Source: Rhea pennata
Lineage: Eukaryota > Chordata > Aves > Rheiformes > Rheidae
Assembly (NCBI RefSeq): GCF_028389875.1
Contig: NW_026907675.1
Span: 4,960,001-5,024,000 of the forward strand
Reading direction: 5' to 3'
Length of the DNA: 64,000 nt
The notes under the pieces were generated by a model. That model searched no databases. It had not been told where the DNA came from and worked only from the letters and a program-made list of their open reading frames with translations. Shown piece by piece: positions 1 to 11,323 of this stretch; the stretch's first letter is position 1, and the number at the start of each line of letters is the position of its first letter. A program made the translations under genes and the position numbers.

Positions 1-1001
1 GCTTCACTCCCTAACACTGCCTAACGCTGCCTCCTGTGCCGGCTGCCTCTTCCCCAACACAAATAGGCACGACCAACCCCTTCCTCCTGCAGCCCTTGAC
101 CCCTTCCAGCACCGGCTCTAAGACTGGGTCTTTGGCTTGCCTCAGCCTCAGAAAGACTGTGCATCCTCTTCCTCTTCCGCCTGGCACTCCTCCAAAGACG
201 CACAGAGCAATACCAAGTGACAGCAAGGTTTTCACAGTGTTTTCACTCTCAGGAAAGCAGAGGGAGGTCAGCATCTGCCAGCTCCAGGTCTCTTCTAAGC
301 TGCCTCAGCTGAGCTGACGCAAAGGGGCCAAGGCAAACAGGCTTTCTGCTTTTATTGCTGTACTCGTGTGGCGCTGCTGGGCACAGCTGGCCTGTGCATG
401 CCTCCTGTGGGAAATGGAAGTGACCCCTGCCACCACTGTCAGCAGCCATTCTTGTTCGAGCACAGACTGTGCCCAGGCATTTGCTCAGGGGCAGGCAGCG
501 CGCTGAAGCTCACAGCTGATTCAGCCCTTGTGCACCATCCGATCGTGGAAGGTTTTCTGTTGGAAGAGCTCGCTGGAGGCCCTCCGATCCAATCTGTGCT
601 CCGAGCAGGCTCGGATTCAAAGCCGGATGTAACTTTGGTCTTTCAGAGACCGGAGCAAGCCCTTGGGAGTGGGAGAAGACCCCTCACACGCACCTCAAGC
701 TCCGCAAGGGCTCCAGGCCTTTTCAGCTGGAGATCAGTGGAGAAAGTTAACTCGATGGCCCGCAAAGAGCAAGGGCATCCATTCTCGGAGCCGGAGACCC
801 TTCCAAAGATCCCCATGCCTATCTGCTTTGGCGCCACATGCAGCACCCAGGAAATGCAGGCCATGCAATGCGAAGATGCTCCAAGTGCTCATCATCAGTG
901 TCATAGGTCTCAGGCAACACTCTGGAGCACCCGGCCAGCTGGTCTCCTGCAGGGCCCAGGAAAGAGCTTTTTCCCCCAGGCTCTATCAGGTCTGGTTTTT
1001 G

Positions 1002-1034
1002 CTTTTTTTTCTTCCTTTCTTTTTTCTTTCTTTC

Positions 1035-1068
<34 letters not shown>

Positions 1069-1071
1069 CTT
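1002..1071 (+). repeat. 70-nt uninterrupted pyrimidine tract
   Basis: Only C and T for 70 nt, mostly TTTTC pentamers and T runs. It recurs at about 6850, 12697, 18544, 24397 and 30250, with the T run slightly longer in units 4 and 5. It translates as a run of Phe, Leu and Ser, which is not meaningful coding. Such a tract can form triplex DNA; that is an inference. Confidence 0.9.
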
Positions 1072-1559
1072 AAATTTTGCCATGCTCTGGAGCCCCTAAA
1101 GTGGCTTCAGTTTGAGAGAGAGAGGAAAGGAGCTGGGCAGCGCTGGTGTGCCCCGGTGGGCATGAGAAGAGTCGCAGGGCTGACCGGGAGGCAGGCCTTG
1201 CTCACATGCGCAGGGAACAGCCGATCGCCACTTTTGGGGTCAGGAAGGAATTTTCCCCCAGCACAGATTGGCAGCAGTGCCTGGGGGTTTTTCGCCTTCC
1301 TCTGCAGCACTGAGCACGGCCCACTCCCAGGGCTCCTCGGAGCCCTTGCAGGCCACTGATTGCCTGCTCTTGCAGCACCAAGACACCAGCTGTGCCCTGC
1401 AGCTCTCTCGCTCTCTGCCCTGGGGCAAGCTCAGGCACTTCCATGCATTCCATATGCTTGGGCTGTTCTGCCTTGTGCAAAACAATGTGCGTTTGCAAAG
1501 GCTCCGGGCTTGATGCTGCATTAGGAAGCAGCTGCCGCTTGTCAGCTCTCTCTGCATGT

Positions 1560-1565
1560 AATAAA
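1560..1565 (+). terminator. Poly(A) signal AATAAA, unit 1
   Basis: AATAAA is followed about 40 nt later by a GT-rich element (GCTGTGTGTGTCGTGTG near 1598-1614), the usual layout of a vertebrate polyadenylation site. Its promoter would lie in the unit to the left, outside the window. Confidence 0.55.
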
Positions 1566-1745
1566 AGTGCAATGCTTGTAACCTCTGCTGGCTCTGCTGT
1601 GTGTGTCGTGTGAGTCGTGGCTGTGGCCTGAGAGCTTTGTCGTGCAGCTGTGTTGTCAGGAAGCGCAGGTACCCTGCTGCCTGCAGGATCTGTTGTGGGG
1701 CTTGCAGGGTTGCTCTGCACCACAGGGAGTTTAGCCCAACTCCGC

Positions 1746-1763
1746 CCCGGTTGCATAACCGGG
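1746..1763. repeat. Short inverted repeat (hairpin)
   Basis: CCCGGTT and AACCGGG are perfect 7-bp arms around GCAT. It recurs in every unit about 185 bp downstream of the poly(A) signal. Function unknown. Confidence 0.6.
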
Positions 1764-1990
1764 CTATGACACTGCGCGCGTGTGCAGATTTATTTTGGGG
1801 GCCACATTGACTTTGGGGTTCGCTATTTCATTACTCTTCAACTTCAGACCTTCTGGTTGACTGTTTCTCACGGTTATTCTGTGGCTGGAAGCCACCGGAT
1901 CTGTTCGCTGTTCTTTCTCACAGATTTCCAGGACCTTGTTAGTTACTTATTCGTATTCTGCTTAACACAGCGGTAGTGTTCTAGACACCC

Positions 1991-2090
1991 AAAAGTTACA
2001 GCAGGGACCGTTCCCACCAAGTATCATGTAGTATGGATACAAAAGTTGCAACACAGACCGTTCCCATCAAGTATCCCGTAGTACAGATGC
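1991..2090 (+). repeat. 50-bp imperfect direct repeat, two copies
   Basis: 1991-2040 and 2041-2090 align without gaps. Both begin AAAAGTT and share GACCGTTCCCA, CAAGTATC and GTAGTA at the same offsets. The dimer is present in each macrosatellite unit, so it predates the amplification. Confidence 0.85.
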
Positions 2091-3357
2091 AGCACTCTGG
2101 GTCCCAGAGGCGAGGAGATCACTGATAGCGCCTTTTCCTGTCATCCTTCAGAAGGGCTACCAGGAATGGGAGACAAGCCCGCAGAGCTCTGTCCTCACCA
2201 AAGTCAAGGGCGTGACACAGTCACCAAGCAAGGTGTGCGATGTTGCGGTGTACATAGCCCACAACCACCCCCCCCCGCCTCCGCTCTCCCCACACACACA
2301 CACAGCCGAGGTGAGACTCCGACCCGCCTTTCTCCCTTCTCTTCTCTTGTCTTGCTTGCTTTGGGTGGCCTCTTGGAGCAGTAGATGAGCAGCAGACTTT
2401 CTGCAAGGGCTTCCCAACTGCTCCTTCATCCAGATGGACCCAGCAAAGGAAGCTGTCGTGTGTGGTGGTCCCGGCTGCCTGCATGGGGACTCCTGTGTTC
2501 CCTCCTCCAGGCCCAGCACTGTCCTTGGCTCCCGATGAGGCAACCATAGCTGCGTCCCAGCCACATTGGGACTGCATGTTAGGTCACCTTTGCAGTGCTG
2601 TGCGGCAGGCTCAGCGGAGCTTGGCACGTAGCACCGGGCAGGGCCCTGTGGCCTTAGCCAGGCAGGTGCGCCATGCTCTGCCTGCCCTGACAAGCAGCGT
2701 CAGGCCTCTGTGGTTTTGGATGTTCAGGGCGGGAGAGGGCACTCTCAGATCAGGTCAGGGGAGGCTCTGACATTCACCTCCTTGTTTGCCAGGGCTATTA
2801 TTGCCAGCTGCAGCTTCTTGTAGCAGAGGGCAGATCAGCTTTGTATTGCCCCAAAGCTTGCGGGAAACAGATTGGACCTTGCCAGACTCTGCAAGTGAGA
2901 AGTGGGAAGAAGAACGTGCCTTTGATGCTGGGCTCCGTCGCGGAGGAGAGGCACTCTCTCAGCTTTTCGTCTTTCGAGGCAACCGCATGACTTTGGTGGG
3001 GCACTTTCAGATGTGGCAGCTGCCCCAGGCCTGTTGTGTGGCCAGAGTGGAGATGGCCTGGTGCGCTGGGGCAGGATCTTAGCTTTTTCAAGGGGTGCCA
3101 TGGGAGAGAGGATGAGTTTGCAGTGGTTTTGGCCAAGTGCTTTTGAAATTACCAAGCTGGTCTGTGGAAGAGCTTGGGCTGGCCTCGAGCATTGCCAGTG
3201 TGGACATGGCTTGCAGCCGCCACCCAGCATCACCTGGCCAGTGTGTCAGACCTGCTTGATGGCCTCTCTCGCACAGAGAGTCTCGGAGCCTTCCACTATC
3301 CCCAGAAGTCTTCTCACAGAGATGTTGAGCCAGATGAATCCCCTCTCGGTGGCAACA

Positions 3358-3821
3358 GTGAGGCCACATCTGGAATGCAGTGCCCTGTGCAGGGACCATG
3401 AGAGCTGCCAGTAAGCTGGAGCAAGTGCAGCAGAGCCCATGAAGGTGGTCAGGGCTGGAGAACACAACCTAGGAGGAAAGGCTGAAGGAGCTGCGTTTGT
3501 TCTGTCTTGGGAAAGGATAATGAAGGGGGATCTAAGACAGTGATCCAGCACCCGGAGGAGGCTACGGAGGCAGACTCTTCTTAGAGGTGCTCAGTGAAGG
3601 CATGAGAGGCAGCTGGCCTGAGGTGCCCCTGGGGCAATTAGGACTGGTAGAAAGGAAACTATTCTTGTGCCTGAGAGTGGTGCAGCCCTGGGAGAGGCTG
3701 CAGAGAGGCGGGAGCCCTGTGTCCTTGGAGAGGTTCAAAACAGAGCTGGACAAGGTCCTGAGCAGCCTGCTTTACGTGGAGTTAGCCCTGCCTAGAGCAG
3801 AGGGGTGGACTAGAGGCCTGC
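3358..3821 (+). mobile_element. CR1 LINE 3' fragment, unit 1
   Basis: Plus-oriented and resembling the end of CR1 ORF2. Landmarks are GTGAGGCCACATCTGGA, the stretch around GGAGGAAAGGCTGAAGGAG, and a late segment with GGAGAGGTTCAAAACAGAGCTGGA followed by a GGACTAGA word. No reading frame is kept, and the 3' terminal octamer repeats are not seen, so it is an old inactive piece. Confidence 0.8.
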
Positions 3822-4658
3822 AAACCTGCTGCCCACCTCAGGCTTTCAGCAATCTGTGATTAAAAGCAGCAAGAACCCATGGAGAAATGACTTTGAAGGC
3901 AGAATGCTTCTTGCTGTTGCACTGAAGCAGATCGGAGCTTTCAGGAGGCAGGTGATTTGAGGATAGTGGTGACCCTGGTGTGAGGACACAGCACCGGAGT
4001 TTTTCCCTGCCACTGCCATTCTCGACAGGATTTGGTCGTTTCCAAAGAGCAAAGGTTGGCTCAAGCCTGTTGGGTACGTGGGACAGCAGCTCTGCCCTGT
4101 GTGCTGCCTGCAGAACCAGCTCCAGATTCAGCAAAGTGCTGCCAGGGGGTGCTTTCCACAGCAGTGCAAAGTCACGGCTTGCATGTCCCTGTGTGAATAG
4201 GCATGCGTACCTAGGACGTGATGTTGGTGCCTGTAGCTCTCCTCTGCCACTACCAGTTTGTGGCAGGGATCCCCCTGCCTGCCTTGGCTTGGGCACTGTT
4301 TGCGGGCTGCTGAGTGAGGGATTACGGGAGGGGAAATGTGTGGAGACTGAGCGGAGCTTGCTGGCGGATGCAGAGATGTGGGGAATCCTAGTGAGCACAG
4401 CTGCCCCTGGCTCAGTTCCCATGCAAGGAAATGGAGAAGAGGGTTGACTGTCTACTCCAGAGGACACACCAAGGAAAGCCATGCTAGAGTAGGGCCACCG
4501 CAGGCACGCTTAACGGCTGCTTACCCCAGGCAGCTTGCAAGGGCTGGCACCTATGCAGAGATGGGGAAGCACATGGGGTGCCCCGTCCCCTCTGCAGCCA
4601 TAGCGTAGGACTACCAGGTGCATGTCCTGTTCTCATCATGTCCCCCATGACCCTGCAG

Positions 4659-4929
4659 GGGCTAGCAGTTTGCAGTGCTGTATGCAGCTGCGACCATGAC
4701 TGCACCCCTGGCGCCATGGACATGTTGGACCACAGAGAGATGGGCATGTGCAGGGACAAGTGATCTGTGCAGCACTGCACACTGCGCAGGATCCCATTTG
4801 CCAGGAAGTTCAGTGTTGTGTGTTCGTCCTCACAGGGCAGAAGACAGGGCGCTGCGTGCCCAATGCTGGCGGCACCGAGAAGAGCTCTGAAATGCTGGCT
4901 TGGTGTCCAGCAGAGGAAGCGAGTGTCGG
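4659..4929 (+). pseudogene. P2RX2: P2RX2 exon 4 and 5 relics, unit 1
   Basis: Exon 4 is 4659-4734, after the acceptor CCCTGCAG. It reads GLAVCSAVCSCDHDCTPGAM then DMLDH, matching the cysteine-rich P2X ectodomain segment (human ATCLSDADCVAGELDMLGN). Exon 5 is 4836-4929, after TCCTCACAG. It reads QKTGRCVPNAGG...KSSEMLAWCPAEEASV, matching human LRTGRCVP...KTCEVFGWCPVEDGASV. Phases agree: exon 4 leaves one base and exon 5 starts with two. P2RX2 is an ATP-gated cation channel subunit of the plasma membrane. Damage: the exon 4 donor reads GAGAGA instead of GTGAG, and the conserved Cys of KTCE is Ser. Exons 1-3 and 6-11 are absent from the unit, so no receptor can be made. Confidence 0.85.
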
Positions 4930-5425
4930 GTACGGGCCCCAAAGATGGGTCGTGGCACTGGGGAGGAGAGTCTTCTGCTAGGATGGTACATGCACCAAAA
5001 GGCTGGCCCATCTTCGAGGTCCCGTTGGACACCAGGGGATGCTCTGGGCGGGACACCTCTGAGGGTGCTCTTGAGAGGTTTGGCCCCTTCAGCAACAGGC
5101 CATGGCCTAGGGAGGGGGTGCCATGGCGCAGGGATGCCACTTCCCAATGGCAGCATGGGAGCGGACTCTTGCCCTTTCTGCAGTGACCTGGGACAAGCCT
5201 GGGGCAGCGTGGGGCGCGTTGACACAGAGCAAGGGGCCGGCAGGCGTCCTGGGCCATGGCCCGGGCACGGCCCCGCAGCAGGAGGCGCAGCTGCCCTGGG
5301 GTGCTGGGCACAGGGGCTACAGCAGGGCCGGAAGCCCCGGGGCCTTGTGCCACGCCGACGCCGGGCCGGCAGACGGCTGGCAGGGAGGCTGCAGCGCGGC
5401 CCCGGGGCCCCCATGTCGCAGCACT

Positions 5426-5476
5426 GTGACCCGGCAACGCAGTCACAATGCTCGCGGCACGAGCAGGGCTATAAGG
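5426..5476 (+). promoter_or_regulatory. Candidate promoter with RFX X-box and TATA box, unit 1
   Basis: TATAAGG at 5470-5476 lies in a GC-rich, CpG-containing segment (about 5200-5650). The word GTGACCCGGCAAC at 5426-5438 fits the RFX X-box pattern GTNRCC-N-RGYAAC and ends 31 nt before the TATA box. It overlaps a TGTGAC...GTCACA dyad (5425-5447). Initiation would be near 5500. The first ATG after that (5679) has A at -3 and G at +4 but opens only a 20-codon frame ending at 5741. A transcript could run to the poly(A) site at 7408. RFX factors are known for ciliary and testis genes; applying that here is an inference. Confidence 0.45.
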
Positions 5477-6882
5477 CGCCTGCGCCCCTGCCGCTCTGCC
5501 AGGCTCCGCAGCCGGCTCGCAGCTGGCTGCCGCCCAGGGCCGAGGCTCTCTGCAGGCTGTCCTTGGGCGCAGGCGCACCCACCGCCACGAGGGCAGCAGG
5601 GCTCTCGACGACCACCCAGCGCGACGTTGTCGCAGGACTTGCGGGGGCACGGCTGCCTGCACCTCAGGCTGCCAAACGATGGACGTGCTCAGCAGCTGCA
5701 CCTCCCTTTGGTATGGAGACCTCTTTGTGGCCTTCCTCTGACCTTACTGCCAGCTCTTGCTTCGCACCTTCTCTGCCCTGCTTTGGTGCTCAGAGCACTC
5801 CCTACCGTGCCCCGTGCCTCGCAGGCTTGGAAAGTGCCTGTGTCTGCTGCTTCACTCCCTAACACTGCCTAACGCTGCCTCCTGTGCCGGCTGCCTCTTC
5901 CCCAACACAAATAGGCACGACCAACCCCTTCCTCCTGCAGCCCTTGACCCCTTCCAGCACCGGCTCTAAGACTGGGTCTTTGGCTTGCCTCAGCCTCAGA
6001 AAGACTGTGCATCCTCTTCCTCTTCCGCCTGGCACTCCTCCAAAGACGCACAGAGCAATACCAAGTGACAGCAAGGTTTTCACAGTGTTTTCACTCTCAG
6101 GAAAGCAGAGGGAGGTCAGCATCTGCCAGCTCCAGGTCTCTTCTAAGCTGCCTCAGCTGAGCTGACCCAAAGGGGCCAAGGCAAACAGGCTTTCTGCTTT
6201 TATTGCTGTACTCGTGTGGCGCTGCTGGGCACAGCTGGCCTGTGCATGCCTCCTGTGGGAAATGGAAGTGACCCCTGCCACCACTGTCAGCAGCCATTCT
6301 TGTTCGAGCACAGACTGTGCCCAGGCATTTGCTCAGGGGCAGGCAGCGCGCTGAAGCTCACAGCTGATTCAGCCCTTGTGCACCATCCGATCGTGGAAGG
6401 TTTTCTGTTGGAAGAGCTCGCTGGAGGCCCTCCGATCCAATCTGTGCTCCGAGCAGGCTCGGATTCAAAGCCGGATGTAACTTTGGTCTTTCAGAGACCG
6501 GAGCAAGCCCTTGGGAGTGGGAGAAGACCCCTCACACGCACCTCAAGCTCCGCAAGGGCTCCAGGCCTTTTCAGCTGGAGATCAGTGGAGAAAGTTAACT
6601 CGATGGCCCGCAAAGAGCAAGGGCATCCATTCTCGGAGCCGGAGACCCTTCCAAAGATCCCCATGCCTATCTGCTTTGGCGCCACATGCAGCACCCAGGA
6701 AATGCAGGCCATGCAATGCGAAGATGCTCCAAGTGCTCATCATCAGTGTCATAGGTCTCAGGCAACACTCTGGAGCACCCGGCCAGCTGGTCTCCTGCAG
6801 GGCCCAGGAAAGAGCTTTTTCCCCCAGGCTCTATCAGGTCTGGTTTTTGCTTTTTTTTCTTCCTTTCTTTTTTCTTTCTTTC

Positions 6883-6916
<34 letters not shown>

Positions 6917-7407
6917 CTTAAATTTTGCCATGCTCTGGAGCCCCTAAAGTGGCTTCAGTTTGAGAGAGAGAGGAAAGGAGCTGGGCAGCGCTGGTGTGCC
7001 CCGGTGGGCATGAGAAGAGTCGCAGGGCTGACCGGGAGGCAGGCCTTGCTCACATGCGCAGGGAACAGCCGATCGCCACTTTTGGGGTCAGGAAGGAATT
7101 TTCCCCCAGCACAGATTGGCAGCAGTGCCTGGGGGTTTTTCGCCTTCCTCTGCAGCACTGAGCACGGCCCACTCCCAGGGCTCCTCGGAGCCCTTGCAGG
7201 CCACTGATTGCCTGCTCTTGCAGCACCAAGACACCAGCTGTGCCCTGCAGCTCTCTCGCTCTCTGCCCTGGGGCAAGCTCAGGCACTTCCATGCATTCCA
7301 TATGCTTGGGCTGTTCTGCCTTGTGCAAAACAATGTGCGTTTGCAAAGGCTCCGGGCTTGATGCTGCATTAGGAAGCAGCTGCCGCTTGTCAGCTCTCTC
7401 TGCATGT

Positions 7408-7413
7408 AATAAA
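7408..7413 (+). terminator. Poly(A) signal AATAAA, unit 2
   Basis: Lies 1938 bp downstream of the TATA box at 5470, so it could end a transcript begun in unit 1. The GT-rich downstream element is conserved. Confidence 0.55.
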
Positions 7414-9204
7414 AGTGCAATGCTTGTAACCTCTGCTGGCTCTGCTGTGTGTGTCGTGTGAGTCGTGGCTGTGGCCTGAGAGCTTTGTCGTGCAGCTGTG
7501 TTGTCAGGAAGCGCAGGTACCCTGCTGCCTGCAGGATCTGTTGTGGGGCTTGCAGGGTTGCTCTGCACCACAGGGAGTTTAGCCCAACTCCGCCCCGGTT
7601 GCATAACCGGGCTATGACACTGCGCGCGTGTGCAGATTTATTTTGGGGGCCACATTGACTTTGGGGTTCGCTATTTCATTACTCTTCAACTTCAGACCTT
7701 CTGGTTGACTGTTTCTCACGGTTATTCTGTGGCTGGAAGCCACCGGATCTGTTCGCTGTTCTTTCTCACAGATTTCCAGGACCTTGTTAGTTACTTATTC
7801 GTATTCTGCTTAACACAGCGGTAGTGTTCTAGACACCCAAAAGTTACAGCAGGGACCGTTCCCACCAAGTATCATGTAGTATGGATACAAAAGTTGCAAC
7901 GCAGACCGTTCCCATCAAGTATCCCGTAGTACAGATGCAGCACTCTGGGTCCCAGAGGCGAGGAGATCACTGATAGCGCCTTTTCCTGTCATCCTTCAGA
8001 AGGGCTACCAGGAATGGGAGACAAGCCCGCAGAGCTCTGTCCTCACCAAAGTCAAGGGCGTGACACAGTCACCAAGCAAGGTGTGCGATGTTGCGGTGTA
8101 CATAGCCCACAACCACCCCCCCCGCCTCCACTCTCCCCACACACACACACAGCCGAGGTGAGACTCCGACCCGCCTTTCTCCCTTCTCTTCTCTTGTCTT
8201 GCTTGCTTTGGGTGGCCTCTTGGAGCAGTAGATGAGCAGCAGACTTTCTGCAAGGGCTTCCCAACTGCTCCTTCATCCAGATGGACCCAGCAAAGGAAGC
8301 TGTCGTGTGTGGTGGTCCCGGCTGCCTGCATGGGGACTCCTGTGTTCCCTCCTCCAGGCCCAGCACTGTCCTTGGCTCCCGATGAGGCAACCATAGCTGC
8401 GTCCCAGCCACATTGGGACTGCATGTTAGGTCACCTTTGCAGTGCTGTGCGGCAGGCTCAGCGGAGCTTGGCACGTAGCACCGGGCAGGGCCCTGTGGCC
8501 TTAGCCAGGCAGGTGCGCCATGCTCTGCCTGCCCTGACAAGCAGCGTCAGGCCTCTGTGGTTTTGGATGTTCAGGGCGGGAGAGGGCACTCTCAGATCAG
8601 GTCAGGGGAGGCTCTGACATTCACCTCCTTGTTTGCCAGGGCTATTATTGCCAGCTGCAGCTTCTTGTAGCAGAGGGCAGATCAGCTTTGTATTGCCCCA
8701 AAGCTTGCGGGAAACAGATTGGACCTTGCCAGACTCTGCAAGTGAGAAGTGGGAAGAAGAACGTGCCTTTGATGCTGGGCTCCGTCGCGGAGGAGAGGCA
8801 CTCTCTCAGCTTTTCGTCTTTCGAGGCAACCGCATGACTTTGGTGGGGCACTTTCAGATGTGGCAGCTGCCCCAGGCCTGTTGTGTGGCCAGAGTGGAGA
8901 TGGCCTGGTGCGCTGGGGCAGGATCTTAGCTTTTTCAAGGGGTGCCATGGGAGAGAGGATGAGTTTGCAGTGGTTTTGGCCAAGTGCTTTTGAAATTACC
9001 AAGCTGGTCTGTGGAAGAGCTTGGGCTGGCCTCGAGCATTGCCAGTGTGGACATGGCTTGCAGCCGCCACCCAGCATCACCTGGCCAGTGTGTCAGACCT
9101 GCTTGATGGCCTCTCTCGCACAGAGAGTCTCGGAGCCTTCCACTATCCCCAGAAGTCTTCTCACAGAGATGTTGAGCCAGATGAATCCCCTCTCGGTGGC
9201 AACA

Positions 9205-9668
9205 GTGAGGCCACATCTGGAATGCAGTGCCCTGTGCAGGGACCATGAGAGCTGCCAGTAAGCTGGAGCAAGTGCAGCAGAGCCCATGAAGGTGGTCAGG
9301 GCTGGAGAACACAACCTAGGAGGAAAGGCTGAAGGAGCTGCGTTTGTTCTGTCTTGGGAAAGGATAATGAAGGGGGATCTAAGACAGTGATCCAGCACCC
9401 GGAGGAGGCTACGGAGGCAGACTCTTCTTAGAGGTGCTCAGTGAAGGCATGAGAGGCAGCTGGCCTGAGGTGCCCCTGGGGCAATTAGGACTGGTAGAAA
9501 GGAAACTATTCTTGTGCCTGAGAGTGGTGCAGCCCTGGGAGAGGCTGCAGAGAGGCGGGAGCCCTGTGTCCTTGGAGAGGTTCAAAACAGAGCTGGACAA
9601 GGTCCTGAGCAGCCTGCTTTACGTGGAGTTAGCCCTGCCTAGAGCAGAGGGGTGGACTAGAGGCCTGC
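9205..9668 (+). mobile_element. CR1 LINE 3' fragment, unit 2
   Basis: Same insertion as in unit 1, carried along by amplification. Confidence 0.8.
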
Positions 9669-10505
9669 AAACCTGCTGCCCACCTCAGGCTTTCAGCAAT
9701 CTGTGATTAAAAGCAGCAAGAACCCATGGAGAAATGACTTTGAAGGCAGAATGCTTCTTGCTGTTGCACTGAAGCAGATCGGAGCTTTCAGGAGGCAGGT
9801 GATTTGAGGATAGTGGTGACCCTGGTGTGAGGACACAGCACCGGAGTTTTTCCCTGCCACTGCCATTCTCGACAGGATTTGGTCGTTTCCAAAGAGCAAA
9901 GGTTGGCTCAAGCCTGTTGGGTACGTGGGACAGCAGCTCTGCCCTGTGTGCTGCCTGCAGAACCAGCTCCAGATTCAGCAAAGTGCTGCCAGGGGGTGCT
10001 TTCCACAGCAGTGCAAAGTCACGGCTTGCATGTCCCTGTGTGAATAGGCATGCGTACCTAGGACGTGATGTTGGTGCCTGTAGCTCTCCTCTGCCACTAC
10101 CAGTTTGTGGCAGGGATCCCCCTGCCTGCCTTGGCTTGGGCACTGTTTGCGGGCTGCTGAGTGAGGGATTACGGGAGGGGAAATGTGTGGAGACTGAGCG
10201 GAGCTTGCTGGCGGATGCAGAGATGTGGGGAATCCTAGTGAGCACAGCTGCCCCTGGCTCAGTTCCCATGCAAGGAAATGGAGAAGAGGGTTGACTGTCT
10301 ACTCCAGAGGACACACCAAGGAAAGCCATGCTAGAGTAGGGCCACCGCAGGCACGCTTAACGGCTGCTTACCCCAGGCAGCTTGCAAGGGCTGGCACCTA
10401 TGCAGAGATGGGGAAGCACATGGGGTGCCCCGTCCCCTCTGCAGCCATAGCGTAGGACTACCAGGTGCATGTCCTGTTCTCATCATGTCCCCCATGACCC
10501 TGCAG

Positions 10506-10776
10506 GGGCTAGCAGTTTGCAGTGCTGTATGCAGCTGCGACCATGACTGCACCCCTGGCGCCATGGACATGTTGGACCACAGAGAGATGGGCATGTGCAG
10601 GGACAAGTGATCTGTGCAGCACTGCACACTGCGCAGGATCCCATTTGCCAGGAAGTTCAGTGTTGTGTGTTCGTCCTCACAGGGCAGAAGACAGGGCGCT
10701 GCGTGCCCAATGCTGGCGGCACCGAGAAGAGCTCTGAAATGCTGGCTTGGTGTCCAGCAGAGGAAGCGAGTGTCGG
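10506..10776 (+). pseudogene. P2RX2: P2RX2 exon 4 and 5 relics, unit 2
   Basis: Exon 4 is 10506-10581 and exon 5 is 10683-10776. I see no difference from unit 1 in these exons; the broken exon 4 donor is the same. Confidence 0.85.
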
Positions 10777-11272
10777 GTACGGGCCCCAAAGATGGGTCGT
10801 GGCACTGGGGAGGAGAGTCTTCTGCTAGGATGGTACATGCACCAAAAGGCTGGCCCATCTTCGAGGTCCCGTTGGACACCAGGGGATGCTCTGGGCGGGA
10901 CACCTCTGAGGGTGCTCTTGAGAGGTTTGGCCCCTTCAGCAACAGGCCATGGCCTAGGGAGGGGGTGCCATGGCGCAGGGATGCCACTTCCCAATGGCAG
11001 CATGGGAGCGGACTCTTGCCCTTTCTGCAGTGACCTGGGACAAGCCTGGGGCAGCGTGGGGCGCGTTGACACAGAGCAAGGGGCCGGCAGGCGTCCTGGG
11101 CCATGGCCCGGGCACGGCCCCGCAGCAGGAGGCGCAGCTGCCCTGGGGTGCTGGGCACAGGGGCTACAGCAGGGCCGGAAGCCCCGGGGCCTTGTGCCAC
11201 GCCGACGCCGGGCCGGCAGACGGCTGGCAGGGAGGCTGCAGCGCGGCCCCGGGGCCCCCATGTCGCAGCACT

Positions 11273-11323
11273 GTGACCCGGCAACGCAGTCACAATGCTC
11301 GCGGCACGAGCAGGGCTATAAGG
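11273..11323 (+). promoter_or_regulatory. Candidate promoter, unit 2
   Basis: TATA box at 11317-11323 and an intact X-box word at 11273-11285, as in unit 1. Confidence 0.45.

Larger units (their letters stand above)
1..5848 (+). repeat. Macrosatellite unit 1
   Basis: First unit in the window, placed in phase with the window start, so its left border is arbitrary. It carries the full X-box word upstream of the TATA box. It shares with units 2 and 3 the CGCGG variant near 2940 and GATTTGAGG near 3955. Stretches 1-1000, 1600-3350 and 3840-4215 hold nothing I recognise. Confidence 0.95.

Noticed and set aside
368..1099. 243-codon plus-strand open frame
   Set aside because: It starts at GTG, contains the pyrimidine tract as a Phe/Leu/Ser run, and shows no domain.
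4484..5701. 405-codon minus-strand open frame in each of units 1-5
   Set aside because: It runs antisense through the P2RX2 exons and the GC-rich promoter. Its composition (Pro, Ala, Arg) is that of GC-rich non-coding DNA. It resembles no protein I know, and its persistence across units only reflects their near identity.
5849..5880. Telomere-like words (CCTAAC) at the unit border
   Set aside because: Only two or three degenerate copies; no true TTAGGG/CCCTAA run.
5470..7413. Retroviral LTR explanation for the TATA box and AATAAA
   Set aside because: They are 1.9 kb apart; no terminal TG...CA repeat pair, primer-binding site or retroviral frame is visible.
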